A DNA stretch of 64,000 bases from Palsa-504 sp963744005 (GTDB lineage Bacteria > Actinomycetota > Actinomycetes > Streptosporangiales > Streptosporangiaceae). Position 1 is the stretch's first letter; every line of letters starts with the position of its first letter. The notes beneath the pieces were generated by a model. It did no database searches and was not told the DNA's origin. It saw nothing but the letters and a program-made list of their open reading frames with translations. Of the stretch, positions 15,647-24,994 are shown piece by piece. Both the position numbers and the translations under genes were made by a program. The DNA is taken from assembly GCA_963744005.1 (NCBI GenBank), contig CAVURU010000003.1, positions 3,038,001 through 3,102,000 of the forward strand. The letters are read 5' to 3'.

Positions 15647-16414
15647 ATGATGCCGTCCGGACCCATCATGATTGACCAGGGCGAGGACGGTGTCGCTGTC
15701 GTCACGCTCAACCGGCCTGAATCGCTGAACGCGGCCGACGAGGAGCTGCACGGGGCCATCGCGTCCGTGTGGTCCCAGCTGGCCGAACTGCCGGACTGCC
15801 GCGCTGTGGTCATCACCGGGGCGGGCTCGGCCTTCTCCGCGGGCGGGGACCTGTCCCTGCTGGACCGTATGACCGGCGATCTGACCCTGCGCCGCCGGGT
15901 CATGGCCGAGGCAGCCGACATCGTCCACGCCATGACGTCATTCCCGTGTCCGATCGTCGCCGCCGTCAACGGGCCCGCGGTTGGCCTGGGCTGCAGCCTG
16001 GCCGGGCTTTCCGACCTGGTGGTCATGGCGCAGAGCGCCTATCTGTCCGACCCGCATGTCGCGCTTGGCCTGGCTGCCGGTGACGGGGGCGCGATCACCT
16101 GGCCCTTCAACATGGGCCTGCAGCGGGCGAAGGAGTGGCTCCTGCTCGGCGGCCGGATCAGCGCTGAGCAGGCCCTGCAGTTCGGTCTGGCCAACCGGGT
16201 GGTGCCGGACGGTGAGGTCGTCCCTGAGGCCGGCAAGCTCGCCCGGCGGCTGGCCAACCTCCCCCCGCAGGCGCTGCGGGAAACGCGCCGCGTCCTCAAC
16301 CAGCCCCTGGTGGCACGGATCGACGAGGCCCTGGACGACATTCTGGGCGCCGAAACCGGCTCCTTCGACGAGCCGGCCTTCCAGGCAGGCCTCGCCCGGC
16401 TGCGGGAGCGATAG
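15647..16414 (+). CDS. Enoyl-CoA hydratase/isomerase family protein
   Basis: Crotonase-fold enzyme of 255 residues acting on an acyl-CoA. The oxyanion-hole segments are clear: GAGSAFSAGGDLSLLD and AAVNGPAVGLGCSLAGLSDL. In the catalytic block, SDPHVALGLAAGDGG, the first of the two hydratase glutamates appears replaced by His, while RAKEWLLLGGRI keeps the second. It may therefore be an isomerase or another crotonase reaction. I chose ATG 15647 for its AGAGGAG site six bases upstream. The next gene starts two bases after this stop, so they form an operon. The operator lies just upstream. Confidence 0.88.
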   Translation: MMPSGPIMIDQGEDGVAVVTLNRPESLNAADEELHGAIASVWSQLAELPDCRAVVITGAGSAFSAGGDLSLLDRMTGDLTLRRRVMAEAADIVHAMTSFPCPIVAAVNGPAVGLGCSLAGLSDLVVMAQSAYLSDPHVALGLAAGDGGAITWPFNMGLQRAKEWLLLGGRISAEQALQFGLANRVVPDGEVVPEAGKLARRLANLPPQALRETRRVLNQPLVARIDEALDDILGAETGSFDEPAFQAGLARLRER

Positions 16415-16415
16415 C

Positions 16416-16844
16416 GTGCCCGAGCCCAGCTCGGCTGCCGCTTCCGTCCCGCCGCTGACCGCCGTCGACCGGGCCGCGATCGATGACCTCCTGGCCAGCT
16501 ACGTCCTGTCCCTGGACGTCGACGACATCGATGCCGCTGTGAACCTGTTCGTCGAGGAGGGCGAGTTCCACCTCAACGGCCGGGCCCTGACCGGCCGGGA
16601 CCGCCTGCGGCGCATGTTCCAGGACGCTCCCCGGGGCATGCACCTGGCCGGCCGCAGCCTCATCGCATCCAGTCCCCCTGGTGCGACCGTACGCCAGCAA
16701 CTCGTCTTCTTCCCCGCCGACCGCAGTGCCCACCGGCTGGTCATCTACGACGACGATCTGGTGCGCGTCGGTGACCGATGGCTCTTCCGCCGCCGCCAGT
16801 GCCGGTTCATGAACGAGCACGGCACGCTGGACAGCCGTCCCTGA
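16416..16844 (+). CDS. NTF2/SnoaL-like protein
   Basis: A 142-residue single-domain protein starting at GTG 16416, two bases after the hydratase stop, so it is translated from the same mRNA. It has the cone-shaped NTF2 pattern: helix AAIDDLLASYVLSLDVDDID, then DAAVNLFVEEGEFHLNG and GRDRLRRMF, then beta-rich ATVRQQLVFFP and HRLVIYDDDLVRVGDRWLFR. Relatives include hydroxylating-dioxygenase beta-like subunits, dehydratases and ketosteroid isomerase-like enzymes. It probably helps process the CoA thioester or its product; the exact reaction is unknown. Confidence 0.75.
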   Translation: MPEPSSAAASVPPLTAVDRAAIDDLLASYVLSLDVDDIDAAVNLFVEEGEFHLNGRALTGRDRLRRMFQDAPRGMHLAGRSLIASSPPGATVRQQLVFFPADRSAHRLVIYDDDLVRVGDRWLFRRRQCRFMNEHGTLDSRP

Positions 16845-17137
16845 CCATCCCAACCACACCAGCGGCCGCCGGCCCCGCTCACCTCACGCCGGCCCGGACA
16901 GCGATCGCAAACTCGCTGGTCAGCAGTGATGCGCTGGATAGGCTTTTGGGTACAGTCCCCCTGCGGACGGCAGGGCGTAGCTGGCCTTATGAGCTTCGGT
17001 CTCGGCGATCAACTCTCCCAATCACCGGCAAGAGCACAACCTAGGACCAGGCTCCAAGGCCCAGCGCGCCAGAATGCTCACCTGCTGGCGGCCACCGCAC
17101 TCCAAGTCTGCCGCAACAGCTGACCCGCTAAGTCGTA
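16845..17137. mobile_element. Decayed integration scar (type A)
   Basis: 16905-16970 resembles 43640-43716 and 48745-48819: CTGGTCAG, then GCGCTGGATAGGC, then a degenerate CCCCCTGCGGACGG in place of CCCCTCGGACACA. No gene is visible in this interval. Confidence 0.45.
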
Positions 17138-19444
17138 TTAGCTGGCCATTCCCGAGGTCTGCGCGCCGATGTCGACCGGCTCATACGGGTGCTTCCGCTG
17201 GATCAAGGCGTTCAGCTGGTCCCGGTCCGGGGCGAGCAGGGCTTTGACGCCATCTGCGCTCACGTCCGCGACGATGATGTGGCCGACCTCGTCGTGGACG
17301 TTACTGAACAGGCCATGCGTCCGCATCTTCTGGGCCTGGTAGCGATTATCGTCGGTCGGGCTGACGTAGTTGACCGACCAGATCTTGTAGCGGTGGATCA
17401 GGAACAGGTGGTTCAGCGTCATCAGGCGCTTTTGGCGCAGGGCGGGATCGAAGGTGTTCTGGTCGCGGATCGAGAGAATGTTACGTCCTCGGCGGTCCGC
17501 GAAAACAGAGAAGATGACGTTGGCTACCTTTTCACCGCTCGCGTTGGACAAGGTAAGCTCCAGCAGCTCTGAGCCCGCCGTGTGCGGCCGGAGCACAACG
17601 TGCAGCGGACCGGGGATCTGGTGGTACTCGGTCCACATCCCGAGCCAGCCTTCCAGCAGCTTGCTGGGCACCTCGGTCTGGACCAGGTGCTGGTGCTGCG
17701 TTGAGCCCTCGCCCATGGCCTGGGTGGCCGCAGTGCCGCCCGACGAGGCGATGAGCGCCGCATCTAGCCGTGGCCCGCCCACCAGTGTCTGGGGCGTCCG
17801 GTAAGGGGATTCGACAAGGCGGAACTTGCGTTGCAGCCGGGCCAGGGAGAGCATGCCGTCCTGCTTGAGCGCGGTGGCGAATTCTTCCGCCGCCAAGCCG
17901 TCGATTTGATGTCCGCCGTAAGTGATGAAGTTAAAGACGAACCCGAGTTTGCCGATCTCCTCGGGGAATCGTCTCATTTCCTCCTCGCTCATCCCGGTCG
18001 TGTCCCAGTTGAATGAGGGGGACAAGTTGTATGCGAGCATCTTGGTGGGGAACTCGGCGTGGATGGCCTCAGCGAAGCGCCGGGCGTCAGCCAGGTCCGC
18101 GGTCTTGGTCTCCATCCACAACAGGTCAGCGAACGGAGCGACGGCCAGCGACCTGGCGATCGCGTATTCGATCCCGGCTTGAATCTGGTAGAAGCCCTCG
18201 GGAGTCTTCGAGGTCTCGCAATCCCAGGTGATATCAATGCCCATTGATCTGGCCCTGGCCCGGGCGGCGTGGAACGAGGCACGGTTCGCGAAAGCTAGCC
18301 ACTCCTCGGCGGTTTCGTCGAAACGCTCGCCGTCGCTGGCGCGAGCCTCGATTTCGTCCGCGACCGCCTGGGGGTAGCTGGTCAGGTTGGCCTCGGACTG
18401 CCATGCCTCCAGATAGGCAGCCTCGGCGCTGTCCAGCAGCCCCTCGACCGCAAACCCGCCGGCCTGAGCAAACGCTGCCGCGGCGTTTTCCAGCACCCGC
18501 GTGACGCCCGACCGGTCCAGCCAGTCGGCGGCCTCGTCGTACTCTGCGGCGGAGATCTTGTAGAGCAGATAACCGCGCGCCTCGTCGATGCCCAGCTCAT
18601 TGAGCTTCTTCAGCATGGCGAGATAGCCGACCTTGTAGGTCGGCAGATCGTTGTTGGTGGCGCCCAGGATGAACGGATGATCACGCTCATCCCCGCGTCC
18701 GTCCAGGAAGGTAGCCGCTTCAGAGTCGGTCCGGGCCACGATCAGGCCGGGCACCTTCATGATGTCGAGCTGCAGGCGGGCGGCGTTCAGCCGCTTGATC
18801 TGCTCGTCCACTCCGACGAGCACCTTCCCGGCCTGGTGCCCGCACTTCTTGGCCCCCGGCTTCTGGTCCTCGATGTGGTAACCCGGGACCCCGGCCTCCA
18901 CGAACCGGCGGATCAGGTTCCGGACGTGCGCGTCGCCACCGTGTCCGGTGTCGGCATCGGCGATGATAAAGGGCCGGTAGTCGATCTCGGGGGAGGCGGC
19001 ACGTTGCGCCTCGCTCAGCTGCGAGCGGGCGAAGCGCTGGTTCCGGTCCGCCGTGAGCAGCCCGCGCACCACCGTCGCCGCCTCATCCGGCACCTGAGAG
19101 AGCGGATAGCTAGCCAGGTCGGGCCCCGGATCTTCCGTCACCGACCCCTTGGCCGACGTGGCCCAGCCGCCCAGGTAGATACCCTCGATGCCCATCCGCT
19201 TCATGGCCACCGCCTGGCCAGGCGAATAGGGGCCGAAGGTGGTGATCTGCCTGCGTTCGGCGAACAGGTCCCGGAGCCGATCGTAAAACTGCTCGGCCGC
19301 CACTCTGGCCACGGTGTAGTCAGCGGGAATGGTGCCCCGTTGCTCCACCACCTGACGCGCCGAATACAACCGCGTGACGCCCTCGAACCGAGCGCTGGCA
19401 CACCATCGTGCGGTCTCGGCGACTTCCGAATCGAATGACCCCAT
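17138..19444 (-). CDS. aceA: Isocitrate lyase, long (AceA2/ICL2) form
   Basis: Splits isocitrate into glyoxylate and succinate for growth on acetate or fatty acids. The protein has 768 residues, the length of the mycobacterial ICL2 type and much longer than the 430-residue form. DADTGHGG (163-170) and the catalytic loop KKCGH (199-203) are intact. Later blocks include WMETKTADLADARRFAEAIH and KMLAYNLSPSFNWD. The C-terminal extension (about 600-768) is the regulatory domain specific to the long form. I placed the start at ATG 19444, where AGGAG lies six bases upstream, not at the in-frame ATG 24 bases earlier. It sits apart from other TCA genes but next to the acyl-CoA catabolic cluster, which would supply acetyl-CoA. 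Confidence 0.93.
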   Translation of the reverse strand: MGSFDSEVAETARWCASARFEGVTRLYSARQVVEQRGTIPADYTVARVAAEQFYDRLRDLFAERRQITTFGPYSPGQAVAMKRMGIEGIYLGGWATSAKGSVTEDPGPDLASYPLSQVPDEAATVVRGLLTADRNQRFARSQLSEAQRAASPEIDYRPFIIADADTGHGGDAHVRNLIRRFVEAGVPGYHIEDQKPGAKKCGHQAGKVLVGVDEQIKRLNAARLQLDIMKVPGLIVARTDSEAATFLDGRGDERDHPFILGATNNDLPTYKVGYLAMLKKLNELGIDEARGYLLYKISAAEYDEAADWLDRSGVTRVLENAAAAFAQAGGFAVEGLLDSAEAAYLEAWQSEANLTSYPQAVADEIEARASDGERFDETAEEWLAFANRASFHAARARARSMGIDITWDCETSKTPEGFYQIQAGIEYAIARSLAVAPFADLLWMETKTADLADARRFAEAIHAEFPTKMLAYNLSPSFNWDTTGMSEEEMRRFPEEIGKLGFVFNFITYGGHQIDGLAAEEFATALKQDGMLSLARLQRKFRLVESPYRTPQTLVGGPRLDAALIASSGGTAATQAMGEGSTQHQHLVQTEVPSKLLEGWLGMWTEYHQIPGPLHVVLRPHTAGSELLELTLSNASGEKVANVIFSVFADRRGRNILSIRDQNTFDPALRQKRLMTLNHLFLIHRYKIWSVNYVSPTDDNRYQAQKMRTHGLFSNVHDEVGHIIVADVSADGVKALLAPDRDQLNALIQRKHPYEPVDIGAQTSGMAS

Positions 19445-19894
19445 GATCGGCTCCTGCCGTTCCTGCACCGCAGCGCTATCGGCACACCGAACCCCAGGTG
19501 CTGAGTGATCCGGGTACCGCCACGGCCAGAGCCATCATGTGCTGGCCCATCTGTCGCGTCGACGGCTCCCCGATCCCCTGTGCGGGAGGTTAATCCTGGA
19601 TGGATCGATGCACCATGGCGCCTTTACCGGAGCGTACCCGTCGAGATCAGATCCGGCTATGGGCAATCCGGCTGAGCCGCCGCCCTTAAAGCGGCCTGGT
19701 CAATGTACTGAAGCAGCGTGTACCCGGTTTCACGCTGCTGCCATCGGCGCGGATCCGGCCGGCCGCTACCTCGTCCCCCAGCTGCCGCACGACGGGCCGC
19801 GCTGGCCGCATGCTGCTACTCCCGCACGCCTGATCGTCCCGTGCCCGGCCGCGCCCGCTGAGGCTCCTGTCCCGAGCGGCCCCATCGGCCGGGA
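19445..19894. other. 450-base interval without a supported gene
   Basis: It should contain the aceA promoter near 19445-19550, but I see no clear -35/-10 pair. The remainder is open in several frames without recognisable similarity. Confidence 0.4.
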
Positions 19895-20096
19895 CAACCG
19901 TTTCGCTGACGGCGACATCCGTGCCACCATTCCGCGATTCAGCGAACGCAACCGCGACACCAACCAGGCCCTCCTCCACGACGTCCGGGCCCTCGCCAGC
20001 TCGCGGAGTGCGACACCAGGCCAAGTCGCCCTGGCCTGGCTCCTGGCCCAGCACCCCTCGATCGGGCCCATCCCCGGCACCCGAAGCGGCAATGGT
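19895..20096 (+). pseudogene. Aldo/keto reductase C-terminal fragment
   Basis: The frame reads RFADGDIRATIPRFSERNRD, TNQALLHDVRALASS, then ATPGQVALAWLLAQHPSIGP and IPGTRS. This is the conserved C-terminal part of aldo/keto reductases, where the NADP-binding IPGT motif is kept. The TIM-barrel N-terminus with catalytic Tyr/Lys is missing, and the sequence diverges right after GTRS. A remnant. Confidence 0.7.
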
Positions 20097-20372
20097 CTGA
20101 CTTGGCATTCTTTCAGTCCACGTAATCGCGGCGGATTGACCTATAGCCCGCCCGGCGCCCTTGCCCTGCCGACTCTGCTGGTGTGCTTGCGCCCGGGTCA
20201 CCAGTGCCGCCCAGATGGTTTCTTCTCGGGCACTCTCGAGTCTGGCGTCGATCAGCCATGAGCCTGGTGGTCATTGGCGCGATTTACCGATGCTCGGCTG
20301 GTCGCGAAGCGTGCCGTATAGCTGATCCGGCCGGCCGGGTGGTGGTGCGCCCGCCCGGCCGGATCCGGGTGG

Positions 20373-21155
20373 TCAGGGTTTGGTGGCGAGGATGTAGCGG
20401 AAGATGTTGTCCTGGCGTAGCTGGCCGTCGGGTTTGCGGTCGGCTTCGAGGACGTCGTGCAGGACCTGGCGGACGGCGTCGGGGCCAGCGATGTCGATTA
20501 CGCTTCGCAGCGGCCCGGCCGAGGTGTGCGCGGTCCAGGCTTGTTCGTGGTCGGCGTAGGTGAAGCCGACCGGTGCTTCGCCGCTTCCGGCGAGGGTTAG
20601 GCCAGCTTTCTCAAGCAAGCTTTCGACCATTCCGGGGTCGCTGACGGCCAGCGGGGCGGGAGTGCCAGGTGGCGGCGGGGCGAGTGAGCGCAGCCGGGCG
20701 AACAGTGCCTCGGTCTGGCAGCGGTCCGGGTCGCCCCACACGCCGATGGTGACGTGTCCGCCGGGCCGGCAGACCCTGGCCAGCTGCTGCACCGCCGCGG
20801 CAGGGTCGGCGGCGTACTGGATCGAGTTGAACGCGGTAACAATGTCGAAGCTGGCGTCGCGGTAGGGCATCGCCTGGATGTCGCCGGTCCGGAGGTCGGC
20901 GGCCGGGGTGCGGCCGCGTGCCACCTCCAGCAGCGGCATGGAAGCGTCCAGGCCGGACACGGCCGCGCCGCGGTCGGCGGCCAGCCGCACCACCAGGCCT
21001 GCGCCGCATCCGGCATCCAGCAGCGCCTTCCCGGCCAGTGGCTCCAGTGCGTCGAGCGCCGCGTCGTAGATCGGGCGCATTTGCGGCTCCTGGTAATCCG
21101 CCCATGTCTGCGGGTCTCTACCCCACAGCTCACCTTGAACTTCCGCTGATCCCAT
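20373..21155 (-). CDS. SAM-dependent class I methyltransferase
   Basis: Methyltransferase of 260 residues; the acceptor is unknown. The SAM-binding motif LLDAGCGAGLVVRLAADRG is followed by an acidic strand end GLDASMPLLEVARG, then TGDIQAMPYRDASFDIVTAF (motif II) and VCRPGGHVTIGVWG (motif III): the UbiE/Methyltransf_11 pattern. I placed the start at ATG 21155 with AGGAGG five bases before it. The frame stays open far upstream, but that extension runs antisense to the regulator gene and is not real. It is divergent from the LuxR-type ATPase gene and shares its control region, so the regulator may govern it. Confidence 0.88.
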   Translation of the reverse strand: MGSAEVQGELWGRDPQTWADYQEPQMRPIYDAALDALEPLAGKALLDAGCGAGLVVRLAADRGAAVSGLDASMPLLEVARGRTPAADLRTGDIQAMPYRDASFDIVTAFNSIQYAADPAAAVQQLARVCRPGGHVTIGVWGDPDRCQTEALFARLRSLAPPPPGTPAPLAVSDPGMVESLLEKAGLTLAGSGEAPVGFTYADHEQAWTAHTSAGPLRSVIDIAGPDAVRQVLHDVLEADRKPDGQLRQDNIFRYILATKP

Positions 21156-21226
21156 GACGGCCTCCTGGTTGTTGTGGCCAGTGATCTGACCTGCTGCCAG
21201 CGTGCGAGCGGCCGACAGGCGGGGGC

Positions 21227-21266
21227 ATCCGTAGCAGCCCCGGATCTGCTGGGAGTTGCTACGGAT
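21227..21266. promoter_or_regulatory. Perfect inverted repeat in the divergent promoter region
   Basis: ATCCGTAGCA (21227-21236) and TGCTACGGAT (21257-21266) form a perfect 10-bp inverted repeat with 20 bases between the arms. It ends 18 bases before the GTG of the regulator gene and is 72 bases from the methyltransferase start. An operator for the LuxR-type regulator is likely; this is inferred from position. Confidence 0.6.
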
Positions 21267-21284
21267 TTGCGGCAGACTTGGGGC

Positions 21285-24113
21285 GTGAGCAGCGCAGGGG
21301 GTCCGGCTGGCGCGGGGGTGTCCGGCCGGGAGTCCGAGGTGCTGGCCCTGCTGGGCGAGCATCTCAGCCATGCCGAGATCGCCGCCCGCTTGTTCATCTC
21401 GGTGCGCACTGTGGAAAGTCATGTCGCGTCGTTGCGGCGCAAGCTGGGCGTCACCGGCCACCGGGAGCTGGTCCGGGTGGCGGCCGGCTACCGGGAAGCT
21501 GCGGCGGAACGCGTGGCTGCTGCCCCGCTGCGGTTGCCGTCGCCGCTGTCCTCGTTCATCGGGCGGGACAGCGAGCGGGCGGCGCTGGCGGCGGCGCTGG
21601 ATGAATCCCGGCTGGTGTCGGCGGCCGGCCCGGGCGGGGTTGGCAAGACCCGGCTGGCCCAAGCTGTCGTCGGCGATGTGGCCGACCGGTTTCCGGGCGG
21701 GATCTGGTATGTGGACCTGGTGCCGGTTACCGACCCAGCGCTGCTGCCCGCGGCGGTGCTGGCCGGGACCGGGCTGGCCGGGTCTTCGGCCCGGCCAGCC
21801 GAGGACGTGCTGGCCGCTGGTATCGGGGACCTGCGGGCCCTGTTGGTGCTGGACAACTGTGAACATCTGGTGAACGCGGTTGCGGTGCTGGCCGAATTGC
21901 TGCTGTCGGCGTGTCCGAACCTGGTCGTGCTGGTGACCAGCCGGGTCCGCCTCGTGGTGCCGCATGAGACAGTGTTCTTGGTACCGGGGCTGTCGCTACC
22001 GTCACCTGACGGGGACGGCGGGGACGCGGCAGCGCTGTTCGCCGAGCGGGCGGCCTCCGCGGGCGCACCGTTGCCGGCCGGGCCGTCCCGGCGGCGGGCC
22101 GCTGGGGTCTGCCGGGCGCTCGGCGGCATGCCCTTGGCGATCGAGCTGGCTGCCGCCAGGCTTCCGTCGCTGGGCCTGGACGGGCTGGAGGCCGGGCTGG
22201 CCGACCAGCTCAGCCTGCTGGCGGGCGGGTCCCGTCAGCAGCAGCGGCACCGCTCCCTGCAGGACACGCTGGACTGGAGTTACCGGCTGCTGGACCTGCG
22301 TGAACAGGCGGTGCTGCGGCGGGTGTCGGTGTTCGCTTCACCGTTCGGGCTCGCGGCAGCGGGGGCGGTCGCCGGGTACCGGCCGGTTGGGGCCGCGCAG
22401 GTGGCCGACGCGCTGGGCAGGCTCGCCGAGCACAGCTTGCTGGCGCCCGTTCTCGGTGCGCGGGGTACGCGTTACCACATCCTGGAGCCGGTGCGCCAGT
22501 TCGGTGCGACCCGGCTGGACGCTGAGAGTGACCAACACGCCCGTCCCCGGCATCTGGCCTGGTGTTTGGCCACGGCGGCCGAGCTCAGCCAAGGTGATAT
22601 GGCCGAGGACGGATGGGGTGAGAGCTTCGACGCTGCAGCCGATGAGTTCCGCGCGGCGCTAGGCTGGTCGGCCAGGCAGCCCGGCCTGCGAGCTGACGCC
22701 TACCAGCTAGCCGTCGCGCTGTCGCACCTGCTGTTCGCCCGTGGCTGGCTCCGTGAGGCGCAGCGACGTTACGAGCAGGCCGCAACCCTGGCCAGCGACG
22801 CGGCCGATGCGGCCGGCGCATTCGAATGCGCCGCGGCGATCGCCAAGATCCGGACCGTGGGCGGTGAGGCGCTGCAACTGGATCGCTCAGCCGCCGCCGC
22901 ATATGCGCGCGCCGGCGACCGCGCGAAGGCCGCGGTCGCATTCGCCCGCTGTGCCGAGCACATCAGCCGCTTCGCCGGCATGTACAGCGAGCCGCCCGCT
23001 CCCGGCACCGCCGGCCAGCTACTGGCCGAGGCACGGACCCACGCGGGAGACGACCCGCGCGCGGCAGCCGCGATCAGCTCCGCCGAAGCCCAGCACAGCG
23101 GCCTGCGCGGCGCCCAGGGAGCCGCGCTGGCCAGCCGCTCTGTCCGCCTGGCGCGCCAGGCCGGCGACCCGCTGCTGATCAGCGCCGCTCTCGACGGCGC
23201 AATGTTCGCCCAGCTCCTGCGAGGCGACATCGTCCAGGCCGCAGACACCGCCGCCGGGCGGCTGGCCGTGTTGCCGCCGCTAGCTCCCGACCCGCGCGCC
23301 GCCCTGGAACTCAAAGATGCCCTGCACACCGCGATATTCGCCGGTGTCGCCGCCGGGCAGACCGCACGCAGCCTTCAGTACGCCGAGCACCACTATCACC
23401 TGCCGTTCCTCCGCGAGGAACGCGCCCTAGGCGGTGAGGACCTGCTCGCAGCCTCCGCGCTAGCCGGCCAGTGGGACCGGGTCATCACCCTCAGCTACCA
23501 GTGGCGCCGCGGCTGGGAACAGGCCGGAATGCCCGCAGCGCCCGGCCGCAGCATGGCCCCGGCCGCCGCCGCGATGGTGCACGGGCTGCGCGGCGATGAC
23601 ACCGCTAGAGCCAGCTGGCTGGCCATCCTGGCCGCCATCCGCGGCGTCGACGAACAGGACGCAGTGCACGGCTCCGGCTGCGGGGAAGTGTTCGAGGCCA
23701 TCGTGCTGCTACACCGCGGGCAGCCGCATGCAGCTATGGACCTGCTCACCGTCGCCGCGACCCCGAGTTCGTGGCGCCAGCAGCTGTGGCACCAATGGGC
23801 CGCCGCACTGCGCGCCGAAGCGGCCGTCCTGGCACGCAGCCCGGACGCCGCCCGCCGCATCGCCAAGGCAAAGGAATCCGCCGGCCGCAACCCCATCGCC
23901 GCCGCCCTCACCCAGCGGGCCGAGGCGCTCCTGCACAGCGATCGCGACGCTCTGCTCGCCGCCGCCGCCGCCTTCACCCAGGCCAGCTACCCCTATCAGC
24001 GGGCACGCACCCTCGTGCTCGCAGGCGGCGCAATTGGCGCCACCGGCCAAAACGACCTCGCCACCATGCGAGCCGCCCCCATGGCATCTCATGCCACCCC
24101 CCACGCTGACTGA
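21285..24113 (+). CDS. LuxR-type regulator with N-terminal HTH and NB-ARC-like ATPase
   Basis: Large transcriptional regulator of 942 residues. Unlike LAL regulators, the HTH is at the N-terminus (about 13-60: SGRESEVLALLGEHLSHAEI, RTVESHVASLRRKLG). An STAND-type ATPase follows, with Walker A GPGGVGKT (115-122), Walker B LLVLDNCEHL and GGMPLAIELAAARL. The last 450 residues are an alpha-helical, TPR-like sensor region rich in Ala/Arg. I chose GTG 21285 (VSSAGG): the HTH begins 13 residues later. No ribosome site is obvious, so the transcript may be leaderless. It shares an inverted-repeat operator region with the divergent methyltransferase. Confidence 0.85.
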   Translation: MSSAGGPAGAGVSGRESEVLALLGEHLSHAEIAARLFISVRTVESHVASLRRKLGVTGHRELVRVAAGYREAAAERVAAAPLRLPSPLSSFIGRDSERAALAAALDESRLVSAAGPGGVGKTRLAQAVVGDVADRFPGGIWYVDLVPVTDPALLPAAVLAGTGLAGSSARPAEDVLAAGIGDLRALLVLDNCEHLVNAVAVLAELLLSACPNLVVLVTSRVRLVVPHETVFLVPGLSLPSPDGDGGDAAALFAERAASAGAPLPAGPSRRRAAGVCRALGGMPLAIELAAARLPSLGLDGLEAGLADQLSLLAGGSRQQQRHRSLQDTLDWSYRLLDLREQAVLRRVSVFASPFGLAAAGAVAGYRPVGAAQVADALGRLAEHSLLAPVLGARGTRYHILEPVRQFGATRLDAESDQHARPRHLAWCLATAAELSQGDMAEDGWGESFDAAADEFRAALGWSARQPGLRADAYQLAVALSHLLFARGWLREAQRRYEQAATLASDAADAAGAFECAAAIAKIRTVGGEALQLDRSAAAAYARAGDRAKAAVAFARCAEHISRFAGMYSEPPAPGTAGQLLAEARTHAGDDPRAAAAISSAEAQHSGLRGAQGAALASRSVRLARQAGDPLLISAALDGAMFAQLLRGDIVQAADTAAGRLAVLPPLAPDPRAALELKDALHTAIFAGVAAGQTARSLQYAEHHYHLPFLREERALGGEDLLAASALAGQWDRVITLSYQWRRGWEQAGMPAAPGRSMAPAAAAMVHGLRGDDTARASWLAILAAIRGVDEQDAVHGSGCGEVFEAIVLLHRGQPHAAMDLLTVAATPSSWRQQLWHQWAAALRAEAAVLARSPDAARRIAKAKESAGRNPIAAALTQRAEALLHSDRDALLAAAAAFTQASYPYQRARTLVLAGGAIGATGQNDLATMRAAPMASHATPHAD

Positions 24114-24164
24114 GCTCACCGCAGATCGCCCACCGATGGGGAACTCCACTCATCGCGTACCGCC

Positions 24165-24334
24165 AGCAAGCGAAAACTCCTTAAGCAGCACGATGTCGAT
24201 CATGTAGGTAAGTTGCGACTCGTCCCTCGGACACACATGCAACGCCCTGACCTGCGGTTATCTGTTGGCCAGGTGGGGCAGGCGGGCATCGCCGCAGGTC
24301 ACGGCCATGGGGGTTCAAGTCCCTCACGGACACG
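24165..24334. mobile_element. Decayed integration scar (type B) with tRNA-Leu 3' copy
   Basis: 24165-24235 resembles 10690-10772 and 34725-34790: GATGTCGATCATGTAGGTAA, then GACTCGTCCCTCGGACACA. A second tRNA-like piece at 24306-24333, CATGGGGGTTCAAGTCCC then TCACGGACAC, matches the tRNA-Leu T-arm and acceptor end. About 70 bases between them resemble the DNA just after the intact tRNA. No integrase remains. 24340-24820 shows no gene. Confidence 0.6.
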
Positions 24335-24824
24335 CCCTTACGTACAAGCTTGCGGTCCATGCACTGGCCCGAACCTGCCCGGTGCTCCTGGTGGCCGGTC
24401 GTTGAAGGCACGCCAAGTAGTGACGCTCGCATGGCGGTCGACGGCGCTCCCGCGCAGAACGCCGATTCCGAGCGCAAAGCGAACTCGCTAGACTGCTGCG
24501 GTCGAGTGTGCAGATTGATCATTCTCGTGCGCCCGCTCCTATTTCTGCATCCCGCAGCTGATGAGCAGGGCCATGCAAAACGGAATGCGAGCCCGGCCAA
24601 GAGCCAGGCCGTTTCAGTCAGGCGGTCGGAACGTACTTCGCCTTGCTGCCCACACGCCGCGCGAGCTACCGGAGGGACAAGGTATTGGCGCTGGAATAGG
24701 CCCCACTGCCTTCCTGGCGCGAGGAGCAGAGGCTAGGAGGCCGCTAAACGCAGCGCGTCGAGCTGCCTGATAAACGGCGATTACCCAGCCTGGTCCATCC
24801 ACGAGGGTAATCGGTGTACGCCGG

Positions 24825-24940
24825 GCAGGTAGCTGCCCACGGGGATCATCCAGACCGATTCTCTTCTGATCCGCGAGCTGGAGCACGAGCGTGGCTGTGA
24901 ACGCCTTGTTACGCTCCGGGCACGCCAGTCCGGCGGCCAA
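24825..24940 (-). pseudogene. Serine beta-lactamase-like fragment
   Basis: The minus strand encodes NKAFTATLVLQLADQKRIGL and DDPRGQLPARRTPITLVDGP. This matches the SxTKxFTA...L..DDPV..YLP...ITLRxLL region of class C beta-lactamase/D-Ala-D-Ala carboxypeptidase-like proteins. The Ser of the active-site SxxK is not visible, and the rest is missing. Confidence 0.6.
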
Positions 24941-24948
24941 CGGGGAGC

Positions 24949-24984
24949 GGGGGCAGCCAGGCGAGAGAACGCCTGGCTGCCCCC
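24949..24984 (-). terminator. Hairpin terminator downstream of the MMPL gene
   Basis: Perfect 15-bp stem (24949-24963 with 24970-24984), six-base loop, ten bases after the MMPL stop codon. No T-run. Confidence 0.85.
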
Positions 24985-24994
24985 GGCTGGGTGC

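Noticed and set aside
20183..20563. Arg-rich plus-strand frame
   Set aside because: Overlaps the methyltransferase 3' end on the other strand and has no recognisable content.
21156..21965. N-terminal extension of the methyltransferase frame upstream of 21155
   Set aside because: It lies fully antisense to the regulator's HTH and ATPase region, and a perfect ribosome site precedes ATG 21155.
24306..24334. A second tRNA-Leu gene
   Set aside because: Only the T-arm and acceptor 3' half are present; no matching 5' acceptor, D-arm or anticodon arm upstream.
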